Shown: positions 16,756 to 25,776, numbered from the stretch's first letter. The stretch is DNA of 64,000 bases from Gemmatimonadota bacterium (GCA_018673255.1 JABHDC010000118.1:62001-126000), one strand, 5' to 3'. Translations and numbers: made by a program. Notes: generated from the sequence alone by a model not told the origin.

Positions 16756-17604
16756 GTGGAAAATTCCATGTTGATGCCCATGGGTAGGGCAACAGTGTAC
16801 TTGCTCGAAGCCTTCGTGCTGCTCGTCATGGCCAAGTGGGCCTACACGGGCCTCTACCGTCGGGTATGTCTCAAAGAAGAGCTTTTCGCCAAGGGCAATA
16901 CGGCGCTTGCCGTTTCGACGGCCGGCTATCTCTTCGGTATCACGCTCGCTCTCGGCGGAGTATTGGCAGGACCTTCGGCAGGATGGCAGGCTGACCTTCA
17001 GGGCATCGCGGTGTACGGGGTCATGACGATCGCCATGATGCTCGTCGCCAGCTGGTTGTGTGAGAAGGTTCTGCTGCCACGCTTCAACAACACCAAGGAA
17101 GTCGTAGAAGACCAGAATCTCGGTACGGCCTTCGTCGAAGCGGGTGTCCATATTGCGAATGGGTTGATCCTGCTGGCCATTCAGCAAGGCAGTGGTCCAT
17201 GGTGGGTTGGCGTCGTTTTCTGGGGCCTGGCGCAGGCAGCGCTGTTGATCATCGGTCTCCTCTACGAGAAGGCCACGCCGCACAGCATCCATGATGAACT
17301 CGAACGTGACAATGCTGCCGTGGGGCTCGCCTTTGCGGGTGTGTTGGTCGGCATGGGCAACATCATCAGTCTTGCGGTGGCTGGCGACTTCACCGGTTGG
17401 CGCGACAGCCTCATCACCTTTGGCGCCGATGTGGCCTTTGGCCTGGTCATCCTCATGATCATCAAACGACTGACCGATGTCGTACTGGCTCCCGGCGTCA
17501 GCCTCGCCGCCCAGCAGACACATGAAACGCCGCGAATCGGCGCCGGCCTGCTCGAGGCTTTTGGCTACGTGGGAGGCAGTATGTTGATCGTGTGGGTCTT
17601 CTGA
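16756..17604 (+). CDS. DUF350 double-unit integral membrane protein
   Basis: A 282-residue inner-membrane protein with about eight hydrophobic helices arranged as two similar halves (residues 12-140 and 145-280). Each half has an N-terminal helix, a short charged loop and an NTA(V)ALA-like segment: [20 protein letters not shown] in the first, [22 protein letters not shown] in the second. This duplicated pattern is the DUF350 (YjfL) family. The GTG start at 16756 is chosen because AGGAAGG lies six bases upstream; an in-frame ATG at 16768 is the alternative. DUF350 proteins occur repeatedly with PspA, DUF4178 and polyamine synthesis genes; a channel or membrane-sensor role has been suggested, not shown. 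Confidence 0.8.
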   Translation: MENSMLMPMGRATVYLLEAFVLLVMAKWAYTGLYRRVCLKEELFAKGNTALAVSTAGYLFGITLALGGVLAGPSAGWQADLQGIAVYGVMTIAMMLVASWLCEKVLLPRFNNTKEVVEDQNLGTAFVEAGVHIANGLILLAIQQGSGPWWVGVVFWGLAQAALLIIGLLYEKATPHSIHDELERDNAAVGLAFAGVLVGMGNIISLAVAGDFTGWRDSLITFGADVAFGLVILMIIKRLTDVVLAPGVSLAAQQTHETPRIGAGLLEAFGYVGGSMLIVWVF

Positions 17605-17677
17605 CACCCTAACCGGGCTCAGCTGCCACCCAGATAACGTTCAGTCATCGAGGCAGCGAGCCCAACCCGAGATCACC

Positions 17678-18706
17678 GTGCTTCTTTGGTTACCCTTAAT
17701 CCGCGCCTGGCGCCGCATCAGCCATCGCCACTCGTTGGTGTGGATTTCACTTCTGTCAGCGTCACTCATCATCGTCGGTGGTCTGTTATTCGCCTTCCTT
17801 GAGGGGCATGATGTAGGCGACGGCCTGTGGTGGGCTGTTGTGACAACGACGACCGTCGGATATGGCGATCTCTACCCCGTCACGACCGGCGGCCGAGTGG
17901 TGGGCGCAATCCTTATGATTCTCGGCATCGGCGTCCTGGGCGGTTTTACTGCAGAGCTGGCCACGTACATCATCGAACACCGTAGCAAGAAAGACAGGGG
18001 AATCAAGCCTGTGAAGACGACTGGACACGTCCTGGTCTGCGGCTGGAACGAGACGGGTGAGGACCTGGTCCACAATATTCTCACCGACCGCCTCGGTGTG
18101 GACGTCGTGGTGATGGCGGATCTGCCTTCTCACCCCATGCCCACCGAGGGTGAGAAAGGCCGGGTGGATTTCATCAGCGGTGGCGTCGACAGACAGACCC
18201 TTGACCGTGCGCGTGCCCGGGATTGTACCGGCGCCGTGATCCTCGGCCATCAGGACATCGAGGATGTCGCAGGGCGTGATGCCAAGACGCTGATCAGCAC
18301 CCTCACGGTGAAGGAATACTGCCCGGAGATCTACACGTGCCTGCAGTTGTTCGATCCGAATTCGGTCCACCACGCAGACGTCTGTCGGGCAGACGAAGTC
18401 GTCGTCGTTGGTGCACTCTCCAGTGGACTGCTGAGCCGCGCCGTCCTCGACCCAGGCAGCTCGCGGGCGATCTCCAGCCTGGTCCGTACCGAAGAGCAGT
18501 GTGAGATCTACCTGATCGACTTGCCCGCCGACTGGCAGGACAAACGGTTCGACGCGATGCTGCCGATTGCCAAAGAACGCCTCAACGTGCTGCTCATCGC
18601 CGTCGAGCCGCAGGGCGAGAGTCTCGTAGTGAATCCGGCGAGTGATTATGCCTTCCAGGCCGGTGACCGACTCGCCGTCATCGCTGAGCACCGCCCGGAT
18701 GCCTGA
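17678..18706 (+). CDS. Two-helix potassium channel with RCK regulatory domains
   Basis: A 342-residue K+ channel subunit. Two transmembrane helices (about residues 20-45 and 70-95) flank the pore loop with the selectivity filter [10 protein letters not shown] cytosolic RCK_N domain begins near residue 112 ([15 protein letters not shown]), although the usual GxGxxG is altered to GWNETG, and a C-terminal RCK_C-like domain ends with [13 protein letters not shown]. Such channels gate K+ efflux or uptake in response to nucleotides or ions. GTG 17678 opens the frame 73 bp after the DUF350 gene. In this cluster it fits the idea of polyamine- or membrane-stress-controlled ion flow; inward-rectifying K+ channels are known to be blocked by polyamines. 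Confidence 0.88.
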   Translation: MLLWLPLIRAWRRISHRHSLVWISLLSASLIIVGGLLFAFLEGHDVGDGLWWAVVTTTTVGYGDLYPVTTGGRVVGAILMILGIGVLGGFTAELATYIIEHRSKKDRGIKPVKTTGHVLVCGWNETGEDLVHNILTDRLGVDVVVMADLPSHPMPTEGEKGRVDFISGGVDRQTLDRARARDCTGAVILGHQDIEDVAGRDAKTLISTLTVKEYCPEIYTCLQLFDPNSVHHADVCRADEVVVVGALSSGLLSRAVLDPGSSRAISSLVRTEEQCEIYLIDLPADWQDKRFDAMLPIAKERLNVLLIAVEPQGESLVVNPASDYAFQAGDRLAVIAEHRPDA

Positions 18707-18728
18707 GACACACGGCACACCTGGCCCC

Positions 18729-19106
18729 ATGTCCGACTCCACAGCAACGAGATCCACCCTCGGGCGCCAGTTACTGGTCGATCTGTATGGGTGTAACCAG
18801 GCACGACTCGATGACGAGACCTTTGTCCGCATGCAGTTGCTTGAGGCGGCGCAGCAAGCGGGCGCCACGGTCATCGGTGAAACGTTCCACAGTTTTACGC
18901 CCTGTGGTGTGACAGGCACTCTGTCTCTTCAGGAGAGCCATCTGTCGATTCATACGTGGCCTGAACATCAATACGCGGCCGTTGACATCTTTACATGCGG
19001 AGATTCTGTCGATCCCTGGCGTGCCTACGAATCGCTCAAGGTCGCCTTCGAGACCGAGCGCGGTTCGGCGATGGAAATCCACCGAGGACGACCAGACGTG
19101 CTGTAG
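18729..19106 (+). CDS. speD: S-adenosylmethionine decarboxylase proenzyme (class 1B)
   Basis: A 125-residue prokaryotic-type AdoMet decarboxylase, which supplies the aminopropyl donor for spermidine synthesis. The proenzyme self-cleaves before the serine that becomes the pyruvoyl cofactor: QESHLSIHTWPE, with Ser70 at the cleavage point, His75 as the processing and catalytic base, and Cys90 in DIFTCG as the proton donor. Length matches the Thermotoga-type single-domain form. ATG 18729 gives the usual compact N-terminus; an upstream ATG at 18699, overlapping the channel gene, is possible. It is the last gene of the PspA-polyamine island and converges on the minus-strand gene ending at 19127. 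Confidence 0.92.
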   Translation: MSDSTATRSTLGRQLLVDLYGCNQARLDDETFVRMQLLEAAQQAGATVIGETFHSFTPCGVTGTLSLQESHLSIHTWPEHQYAAVDIFTCGDSVDPWRAYESLKVAFETERGSAMEIHRGRPDVL

Positions 19107-19126
19107 GAAGGTGACCGCGTCGGGCG

Positions 19127-20542
19127 TTACAGGAACGAAATACGCACCAGAGGCAGCGGCGCGTGTCGCCCGCCGCCCGGCGTGACGTTCACCAACGTGA
19201 GCAGGGCTGCAGGGGAGGACCATTCCACATGAGGACTCTCCGAGGCCGTCGAGGAGTAGAGATCCTCCCCCCAGTCCTGCGTCCGCCGATCGGTATACCA
19301 CAATCCGAGCATTGACCCCATCATTCCTGATACGGTGCGGGCCCGGCCTTCCAGCGCCAGTGTTGTGCTGATCCCCTGACCGACGAGGGCACCGGCATAG
19401 CTACCGACGCTGATCATGCGAGCGCGACCGAGCGTCTGCCGCCGCCCCTGAGTCTTCTGGTAGCCCAGCCAGGCGCCGGCAGGGGCACCTAAGGCAGCGG
19501 CCCAGCCGTAGACTCTGGGCGGTGCGTCAGGATGGATGACGTCAACGAAACCGGCACCCTGAACAGCACCCATCACCCCACCCAGCATCATCAAGTGCGC
19601 TCGCCCGCGGTCGATCCGGCGATTCTGCATGAGGCTCGCGGTCAGGAGCGCACCGATCGGGGCACCTGCCATGGAACTGGCCAGATAGAGGCGTGGCCCT
19701 GCATCCTCGTCGGCGCCGAGCAGAAATGGCAGCGCCAGTCCGTAGTACGCTCCCACCAGGGAACCCGCAGTGATCAGATCCGCTTGCCCCTTGCTGAAAT
19801 GCCTCTGCTCAGTCCAGCGGTGCGCCAGGTAGCCACCGATGGGCGTCGCCGCCATCGCACTCAGGGCATAGATGCGCTGGTTGTCGGCATCCAACAACAC
19901 TGGAATCCCGGAGCCGTAGAAGGTGCCGATGTAGTTACCCCAACGCACAATCTTGGTGCGGGCATATCCCAGTCGGTAGTCCTGTGTCATGGTCAGGGCA
20001 CCGGCAAAGGCACCACCACCGGCGAGCAATTCGATCGCCGCCGCACCGCGGCTGCTGTCGACCTCGAAGAGCGCGATGGTGGCGGGGCCGTAGAGCCACA
20101 GCCCGTAGAGGAAGACGTCGGTGACCATACGCGAACGCCCGTCGCGTCCGTCAGCGGCCGACAGGGTTCTGCCGCTAACCGACGCTGCCGCCCCCCGGTC
20201 GATCGCGAGCACTTTCTTTCGCCAGGTGAGGAATTGGGAATCCGTTAGTCGGGATTGTTCGACCCATCGTTGAATGCCATGCCGGTAGCTGACTCGCAGC
20301 CAGTAGGTCCCGTCACGCAGCGTAAACTCGGCGAGCAGGAAACCCTCACGATCAGGAAACAGGCCGTAGCGTTCGTGTTCCTCGACGTCGAGTTGATAGC
20401 CCACCGATTCCGTCAGGGCAACAACCTGCTCCAGCGTCACCGGAGGCGTCTCGGCGGCCCAGCAGACACTGGTGTGGACGAGAAGCAGAGAGAGGATCGA
20501 TCGGCATCTTCGTCGTGCGGAGTGGGTCGTCAAGGGCACCAC
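19127..20542 (-). CDS. Exported protein with five Gly-rich ~60-residue repeats
   Basis: A 471-residue protein of unknown function. Residues 14-30 form a signal peptide ending CWAAE. After an N-terminal domain (32-130) come five tandem units of about 58-61 residues beginning near 135, 194, 252, 313 and 373, each opening with a motif like GRARM or GQADL followed by a small-residue helix such as xxGSxxGAxxGxG. The units look like paired Gly/Ala-rich membrane hairpins, so the repeat region may form a membrane-embedded bundle or barrel, and the chain ends in VRISFL. I do not recognise the family. It converges on speD with a 20-bp gap. Confidence 0.7.
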   Translation of the reverse strand: MVPLTTHSARRRCRSILSLLLVHTSVCWAAETPPVTLEQVVALTESVGYQLDVEEHERYGLFPDREGFLLAEFTLRDGTYWLRVSYRHGIQRWVEQSRLTDSQFLTWRKKVLAIDRGAAASVSGRTLSAADGRDGRSRMVTDVFLYGLWLYGPATIALFEVDSSRGAAAIELLAGGGAFAGALTMTQDYRLGYARTKIVRWGNYIGTFYGSGIPVLLDADNQRIYALSAMAATPIGGYLAHRWTEQRHFSKGQADLITAGSLVGAYYGLALPFLLGADEDAGPRLYLASSMAGAPIGALLTASLMQNRRIDRGRAHLMMLGGVMGAVQGAGFVDVIHPDAPPRVYGWAAALGAPAGAWLGYQKTQGRRQTLGRARMISVGSYAGALVGQGISTTLALEGRARTVSGMMGSMLGLWYTDRRTQDWGEDLYSSTASESPHVEWSSPAALLTLVNVTPGGGRHAPLPLVRISFL

Positions 20543-20611
20543 CTTCCGGGCTTCGCTATAGAACGAAAGGTAGGCAGCTGCGGGGCTTCGAGGGAATCTT
20601 TGCTGGCGCGA

Positions 20612-21232
20612 TCAGCGCTGCAGCATCCATCCCGTGATGCTGAGCCGCTCACGAGTCGAGGGCAGGACCTCGTGCTCGAGTTCGTCGGACAGGAACAGGG
20701 CGAGGGTGCCGCCGATGGGCGCGATGTCGTGGGTGCTCTCGCCATCTGCTGAGGACTGATAGAGCCTCAGGGCCCCGCCATCACCGGCCGCCCAGGCCTC
20801 ATTCAAGTAGAGAACGGTGCTGAGCACGCGCGTATGCGCGCCGGTCAGAGCATCTGTGTGGCGACGGTAACAGGCGCCCACCGGGAACAGTGCCAGGTGG
20901 GCTTCCAGCGTGGCCATCCCGAGACATAGCTGTGCCTCGATCTGCAGGCGCATGGCCTCCATGTTCCCGAGGTAGTCGACTTGGGCCACCGATGCCGTTG
21001 CATCATCGAGCCAGAGCACGTGATCGCTGCGTGTTTCCGTCCGGCGTTCCTCGTCCTGGCCGCGGCCCATGCTGGCCGGGTGGAAGGCCTCGTCCTGCCA
21101 CAGTGAACGGGCCTCGACAGCCAGGGCACGGATCGAGACATCCGGCAGGAATTCGGGAATCGTCGACCAGCCGTTGGCCGCGAGGTCTGTGATGATCCAT
21201 GGGGACGGCACAAAACCTGGTGCAGCGTCCAA
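20612..21232 (-). CDS. 2-oxoglutarate/Fe(II)-dependent oxygenase (prolyl-hydroxylase-like)
   Basis: A 206-residue double-stranded beta-helix oxygenase. The iron-binding triad is His125-x-Asp127 in YRRHTDAL and distal His187 in ELEHEVLPS; Arg196 in RERLSITGW would bind the 2-oxoglutarate carboxylate. STVLYLNEAW and GGALRLY are typical strands of the SM-20/Egl-9-like prolyl hydroxylases. These enzymes hydroxylate proteins or small molecules. No signal peptide. It lies 69 bp downstream of the repeat protein start region on the same strand; the 165-bp gap on its other side holds the pirin relic. The target is unknown; ribosomal or translation-factor proteins are substrates of some bacterial relatives. 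Confidence 0.85.
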   Translation of the reverse strand: MDAAPGFVPSPWIITDLAANGWSTIPEFLPDVSIRALAVEARSLWQDEAFHPASMGRGQDEERRTETRSDHVLWLDDATASVAQVDYLGNMEAMRLQIEAQLCLGMATLEAHLALFPVGACYRRHTDALTGAHTRVLSTVLYLNEAWAAGDGGALRLYQSSADGESTHDIAPIGGTLALFLSDELEHEVLPSTRERLSITGWMLQR

Positions 21233-21270
21233 GGTGAGGCCCGGGTGACGGGGAGGATCGTGTACGTCGG

Positions 21271-21330
21271 TCAGCGCTTCTGGATGAATGTACCCTTTGC
21301 AGCTCTGAGAAGGTCTGGGCGCTCAGGGTG
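21271..21330 (-). pseudogene. Relic of a pirin C-terminus
   Basis: Read on the minus strand this segment encodes QTFSELQ in one frame and, after a one-base slip, KGTFIQKR followed by a stop in another. The intact pirin at 29611-30522 ends AFSELQKGTFIRKR, and the DNA matches closely across this stretch (CTGCA-AAGGGTACATTC against CTGCAGAAGGGAACGTTC), with one base missing. It is therefore a decayed fragment of a second pirin gene in a 165-bp intergenic gap. Confidence 0.6.
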
Positions 21331-21397
21331 CCTCGCGCAGTCCTCAACCTGATCACTGACGCGCTGCGACTCTGACGGACGCATCAGCGCAGCCTGA

Positions 21398-23539
21398 CTA
21401 CTGCTTCGTAAAAGCGATCGCGAAGGCAGTTCGCTGTCCGGTGGTGACCAATTCGTGCTGCCAGCCTCCGAGTTTGTTGGTGGCACCGTGATAGGTGGCG
21501 GCCATGGCCAGCGACCATTTCGGCGAGGTAAGGCCGGAGATCACGACACGCAGACCCGCCTTCGTCGCCAGTTCACCGCTGAGGATGCCCGTCCTGCGGT
21601 CAAAGGATGCCGACTCCACGATCGCATTGCCTGTGATGTGGTGGGATACACTCAGCAGTCGCGGGCTGCGCACAACCGGCATGGCATGGATGACGGCGAC
21701 ATCTTCCGGTGGCACATCGATTTCGAACGAGTCCTGATAACGCCCTATCCAGCGCTGCCCCCACCACTCAAGGGCGACGAAGTCGTCACCGGCAGCAAGG
21801 CCCAGCATCTGAGGCGTGATGGTCCACTTACGGGTCTCGGGTGCCATGTTGAAGACGGCCAGTGCGGTGCGGCGGCCGATCGGTGAGGGTGTTGTGAGGG
21901 CCCACAGGGACGGATAGCCATCCGGGAAGGGATTCTCAAAGAGGTCCAGGGGACGGGCCGCCGTCGGTTGTGCCGGCAGGATGCGCCGGATGATCTCGAG
22001 TCGGGCCGGATCAAGAGTGCGCAGGTCTTCACTCACCATCAGGTGCCCGCCGCTGAGGCTGACCATGGTGGCGCGCACCCTGGCTTCATTCAAGGAGCAT
22101 CCCTTGCCGATCTGGATGGAGTCGGGATCGTTGATCCAGAATCTGCGGTGTTTGTACCACAGGGCGGCGATGGTCGCCAGGCCATAACGATACTCCTCCC
22201 AGGCGCCGGGCCAGTGACCACTGTTGCCGATATCGCTACCGATCCGGATGGAGTCGCAGTATCCAAGCTGGATATTGGTGCCGCAGGAGCAGGGTGCCAG
22301 GTGACCATCTTCGCCGGCGGCGTCGCGCAGATTGGGCCAGGTCTGCTGATACAGGGCACCCACACCCAGATGCTGCCGCCGCTCCCAGCTCGTCCTCAGG
22401 GAGAAGAAGTCGAGTTTCCAGTAAGTGCATCCCCAGCGTTTCATCCGGGCAAGTTCGCGATGCCACTTCTCCTGCACGCGATCGAGGGCACCATCGAAAT
22501 AGGTGATGGTGCGACTACGGGAGTGGCCGGGCAGCTGCCCCCACACACTGCCCTGACCTGATTGCGGCTCGCCCTGCTCATCCATACAGAGCAGCGGTTC
22601 AAGGGCAGGCCCATCCGGCGTGTCCTGGGTAACACAGAATGGGGTATACCAGAGGCCCAGCTCCAGGCCGAAGCGTTTCAGCTGCTTGCTGAGCCAGGCC
22701 ATACCGTGCGAGAAGCGGGCCTCGTCCGCCTCCCAATGCCCCCAGTTTGCATCCTCCTGCCAGCCATGATCCAGGAGCATGAGCTTCTGCATGGGTTGTG
22801 GATATCCACTGAAGAGTTCTCCCACGAGGGAGGCATTCTCAAGGATGATGTTCTCATCGATGGCGGTTCGATACCCATACCAGGTCATCATGCCCACCGT
22901 CGGCGGGTCATCGAAACGGCGTCCTGTGTGACGCTGAACGACCTTCGCAAAGGCCAGCAGCATCTCGTAAGGATCATCACCATCGGCCCACAGCAGAACA
23001 TCCAGTTCCTGACGCTGGCCGGGTTCCAACGCCACATCGAATTCCTGCCATGCTTCTATGCAGCGTAGATCAAGGGCATCCTTGTCGGGCACCACATCGA
23101 TGAAGTTGTAGCCCTGTTTCTGTCGGAGAAAGCCGACCAGATGGGTCTCTGAAGAGCGCGCATCCCACGCGACGGTCTGCAGGCTGCTGCGGTGGAAAGT
23201 GATCGGCGGTTCCAACGCTGCATCCAGACGCTGCTCGCGCACGGGTTGCATCCGGTGGTCCGCCGCCAGAGCCTCCAGGGGTTTGACGCCACACCAGCCA
23301 CAAGCACCCTGATCGAGAAAGATCCGCCACTGCCGCTTCCGTCGGGAGCGGGCAGGGGTGAAGAGAGCACCCGCCTTCTGCAGGCACACGGTTCGATCCG
23401 AATCGTTGCGAAGCACCGCCCGCCACGCTGTGCCGAATGCGGTTCGGTGGGAGCGTGTGGTCAGTGTCAGGCCGGCAGTCGCGAGCTGGTGCTGCTCCAG
23501 GCGTCTTCCATCTACGATGGCGAACCAGGCGGGTTGCAC
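21398..23539 (-). CDS. GH36-like alpha-galactosidase
   Basis: A 713-residue glycosidase, paralogous in architecture to the gene at 4916 but quite divergent. The longer open frame reaches 23653, yet a GTG at 23539 preceded at seven bases by AGGGAGG is the convincing start. In this numbering the barrel carries the probable nucleophile Asp377 in YWKLDFFS and the probable acid/base Asp436 in DSIRIGSDIG; MLLDHGWQEDANWG and ELGLWYTPF are conserved barrel strands. APCSCGTN sits just before the acid/base region. No signal peptide. It is the downstream neighbour, at 139 bp, of an uncharacterised toroid-type protein, suggesting joint action on one glycan. Confidence 0.82.
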   Translation of the reverse strand: MQPAWFAIVDGRRLEQHQLATAGLTLTTRSHRTAFGTAWRAVLRNDSDRTVCLQKAGALFTPARSRRKRQWRIFLDQGACGWCGVKPLEALAADHRMQPVREQRLDAALEPPITFHRSSLQTVAWDARSSETHLVGFLRQKQGYNFIDVVPDKDALDLRCIEAWQEFDVALEPGQRQELDVLLWADGDDPYEMLLAFAKVVQRHTGRRFDDPPTVGMMTWYGYRTAIDENIILENASLVGELFSGYPQPMQKLMLLDHGWQEDANWGHWEADEARFSHGMAWLSKQLKRFGLELGLWYTPFCVTQDTPDGPALEPLLCMDEQGEPQSGQGSVWGQLPGHSRSRTITYFDGALDRVQEKWHRELARMKRWGCTYWKLDFFSLRTSWERRQHLGVGALYQQTWPNLRDAAGEDGHLAPCSCGTNIQLGYCDSIRIGSDIGNSGHWPGAWEEYRYGLATIAALWYKHRRFWINDPDSIQIGKGCSLNEARVRATMVSLSGGHLMVSEDLRTLDPARLEIIRRILPAQPTAARPLDLFENPFPDGYPSLWALTTPSPIGRRTALAVFNMAPETRKWTITPQMLGLAAGDDFVALEWWGQRWIGRYQDSFEIDVPPEDVAVIHAMPVVRSPRLLSVSHHITGNAIVESASFDRRTGILSGELATKAGLRVVISGLTSPKWSLAMAATYHGATNKLGGWQHELVTTGQRTAFAIAFTKQ

Positions 23540-23678
23540 AGCAAACCTCCCTGAGATCAGAGTGTGAAGGGCGCGCCTGACATCGTGCAGACTCAGCGCC
23601 GATCGTCTTGCCACCGTCCTGCGCCGGCTGATGGCCTCAGCCGGCGCAGCCACCGGTGTCCTTCGACCGCTGTGGCAG

Positions 23679-25442
23679 TTAGCCTCGACGGTCCCAGGGA
23701 TAGGCGAAGGTCGGCTGACTCGCGTATCGCTTGGTCTCGACTGTCAGAGTCGCGCCGGCGCCCGGTGCCAGTTCGACGGTGAAACAGGTGGAGTCGACGT
23801 CGATCTTCTCGCCATTGATCGATACGCTCTCAAAGCGATGTTCAGCATACGCGCCACCTTGAATGATGACACGCCGTCCGGTGACCTGGTCGGTGTTGAC
23901 GAGGGTGACCGTTGTCGAGTCATCCTCAAGTTTTTCAACCAGCGCGCCGACACCGTCGGGCATGCCAGGACGTCGATTCTCGGGGTCGAAGTATCGCAGG
24001 CGGCAGTGCAGGGGGCAGCCGTGCCTGGGTGCCATGCCACCGAGCATCAGTTCGACCAGCGAGCCGATGGTTGCCGGATTCAGCGGATTCGGGTTGTCGG
24101 ACAGGCGCGTGTCCGGTGTCGTCGGGTCATTGCGGACCTTCTCCATCTGCTCGCGCACGCGCCCGAAATCGCGCTGCAATGCCTGGACGGGGTAGTCAGC
24201 CGCCTTGCCCTCGAGGAAACCGATCCAACCGCTGTCCGAGTTGAGCCACTTCAGATCCTGGCGATCCATCGACCAGTAGAAGACGTCGAGAGCCCCCAGC
24301 GAGTAGGGCGCTGTCGAGTAGTCGTACCAGCCGTCGTCGCCGTGCATGTGCGGATACTGCCGTTCACCGTCAATCGTCTTCACATGACTGTTGATCTTCT
24401 CGATCTGCTGTCGCCACACGTCGACGTATTGCTGGTCACCGGTGAACAACAGGGCATTGCCGAAGCCGGCGATGCCCAGATAGTGGGTGTTCCGGCTGGA
24501 CAGAGCCCCGGTCTGAGGCACGGTGACGGTAAAGGCCCAACCGTAGCAGCCGCCATACCACTTGCCGTCACATTCGCCGCCGACGGTGCCGTCGAGACCG
24601 ATGTTGGTGGGAATGACACCTCCGTTGTCGATGGTCCGCTGGCGCCAGGCTTCGACGTATTCCAAGACCCAGTCGCGGAAACTCTGATCGCCAGTGAGGG
24701 CAAAGGCGTTCAGACCCAGGGTGGTGGCCACCATGTTGGAGGGGTGGTCACCGGCAACGTCCGTATAGTCCTCGAAGTGGGCGAGCATCTCGCCGAAATT
24801 GCGTTCGCCGTGCAGCGCGTTGAAGCGCTCCTCGACTTCTTCCATCGGATCGCCAGCCCAGTCCAGGGCCGTCGCCTTGCGCAACATGGGGCCACGACTG
24901 CCATTGAGCAGAGATCGGATGATCTTGTGCTGCTTGTCGTAGTTGGGCGCTTGCGGGTCATCACCCATGTAGAAGCTGACAAAACGTCGCACACGCTTGT
25001 CGAAGTTGTGGGCCGTGGGGTCCATCAGCCCGTGCAGGTTGAAGGTGGTCAGCCCTTCGCCATTGTGAACCCAATCGAACATCACTGGGAATTCGCGATA
25101 GTACATCCCGTCGCGAGCAAAGGGCACGGCTGTGGTCTTCGCCTCGGTGTACTGCTTCAGATGGCCTTCCCAGCCCAGTTCACACATGGCCCGCAGTTGA
25201 TCGGCGCCTCCCAGCAGATAGAGGACGGGCCAGTTGACGAGATTCTCGATGGCATCGTCAGGGCCGTCATTGCCACCCCAGCGGGGGATGCACTCGAGGT
25301 ATCCACGCTCGTCGAAGTAACGTTCGAAGAACTCGGCGCAGGCACGTTCCTGAGCCCGGATCAGTTCCCATTCCATCAGGGCCCAGGCGGGAGGGGCCAT
25401 TGGTGTGTCGATCTGTACGTGGCTCTGCTTGAGGTATGTCAC
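23679..25442 (-). CDS. Uncharacterised protein, probable (alpha/alpha)6 toroid
   Basis: A 587-residue protein I cannot assign to a family. Its first 430 residues have repeated helical hairpins with conserved aromatic and acidic residues (ECIPRWGGNDGPDDAIENLVNWP, HNGEGLTTFNLHG, GWAFTVTVPQTG, YPHMHGDDGWYDYS), the look of alpha/alpha-toroid glycosidases and lyases; the last 150 residues are beta-rich (TVTLVNTDQVTGRRVIIQGG, FTVELAPGAGATLTV), like the beta-sandwich tails of such enzymes. No signal peptide. GTG 25442 is the start with only a weak ribosome site. It precedes the GH36-like gene on the same strand. A carbohydrate-active role is inferred from fold pattern and neighbour only. Confidence 0.65.
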   Translation of the reverse strand: MTYLKQSHVQIDTPMAPPAWALMEWELIRAQERACAEFFERYFDERGYLECIPRWGGNDGPDDAIENLVNWPVLYLLGGADQLRAMCELGWEGHLKQYTEAKTTAVPFARDGMYYREFPVMFDWVHNGEGLTTFNLHGLMDPTAHNFDKRVRRFVSFYMGDDPQAPNYDKQHKIIRSLLNGSRGPMLRKATALDWAGDPMEEVEERFNALHGERNFGEMLAHFEDYTDVAGDHPSNMVATTLGLNAFALTGDQSFRDWVLEYVEAWRQRTIDNGGVIPTNIGLDGTVGGECDGKWYGGCYGWAFTVTVPQTGALSSRNTHYLGIAGFGNALLFTGDQQYVDVWRQQIEKINSHVKTIDGERQYPHMHGDDGWYDYSTAPYSLGALDVFYWSMDRQDLKWLNSDSGWIGFLEGKAADYPVQALQRDFGRVREQMEKVRNDPTTPDTRLSDNPNPLNPATIGSLVELMLGGMAPRHGCPLHCRLRYFDPENRRPGMPDGVGALVEKLEDDSTTVTLVNTDQVTGRRVIIQGGAYAEHRFESVSINGEKIDVDSTCFTVELAPGAGATLTVETKRYASQPTFAYPWDRRG

Positions 25443-25620
25443 GGGATTTCTCGCTCGCCGAAGTTGGCGCGAATGGTGGGTAGCGTGTTTGCGCGATGAC
25501 GGGACGATCGGCCGGAACGCGGCGGTCGATGCTCAGGTGGCCGAAAAGAGTCGGTCACGGCAGGCTGGAGGTCAACGGCGATGAGACATCCGGCCTGGGC
25601 AGGGCCATATCAAAGGTCCG

Positions 25621-25642
25621 GGTGAACTCCGTGGGAGTTACC
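25621..25642 (+). other. RNA hairpin of unknown role
   Basis: GGTgAACTCC pairs with GGAGTTACC around a GTG loop (one bulged G). More GC-rich complementary segments follow (CCGGC, then GTGGCC). It lies upstream of the promoter candidate for the rightward operon, so if transcribed it would belong to another transcript. It does not match any riboswitch consensus I know. Confidence 0.3.
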
Positions 25643-25699
25643 TAGCCGGCAAGATCCGTGGCCCATGCGACCTTAGCATCAAATCAGAAGCGGACCGTC

Positions 25700-25729
25700 T
25701 TGACCAGCAGGCTGATTCTGCCTCATATA
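25700..25729 (+). promoter_or_regulatory. Candidate sigma70-type promoter
   Basis: TTGACC (25700-25705) and CATATA (25724-25729) are separated by 18 bp and lie about 48 bp before the ATG of the Omp85-type gene, in the right place to drive the barrel / kinase-like / PAP2 operon. The downstream -10 reading TATACA would need a 20-bp spacer, so CATATA is preferred. Confidence 0.4.
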
Positions 25730-25776
25730 CAGCGGCTTCGCCCATACCTCAAGCAAGAGATCAGGACTTCACCCCC

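Larger units (their letters stand above)
25443..25776. other. 334-bp divergent intergenic region
   Basis: No gene is seen here. It separates the divergent toroid-type gene and the Omp85-type operon, so it should hold promoters for both. It contains a 9-bp hairpin with a single-base bulge at 25621-25642 and a promoter candidate at 25700-25729, described separately. Confidence 0.6.

Noticed and set aside
23631..25499. Long 622-codon open frame on the plus strand opposite the toroid-type gene
   Set aside because: It is the antisense shadow of a better-supported minus-strand gene; it has no family-like motifs and a low-complexity valine/glycine-rich translation.
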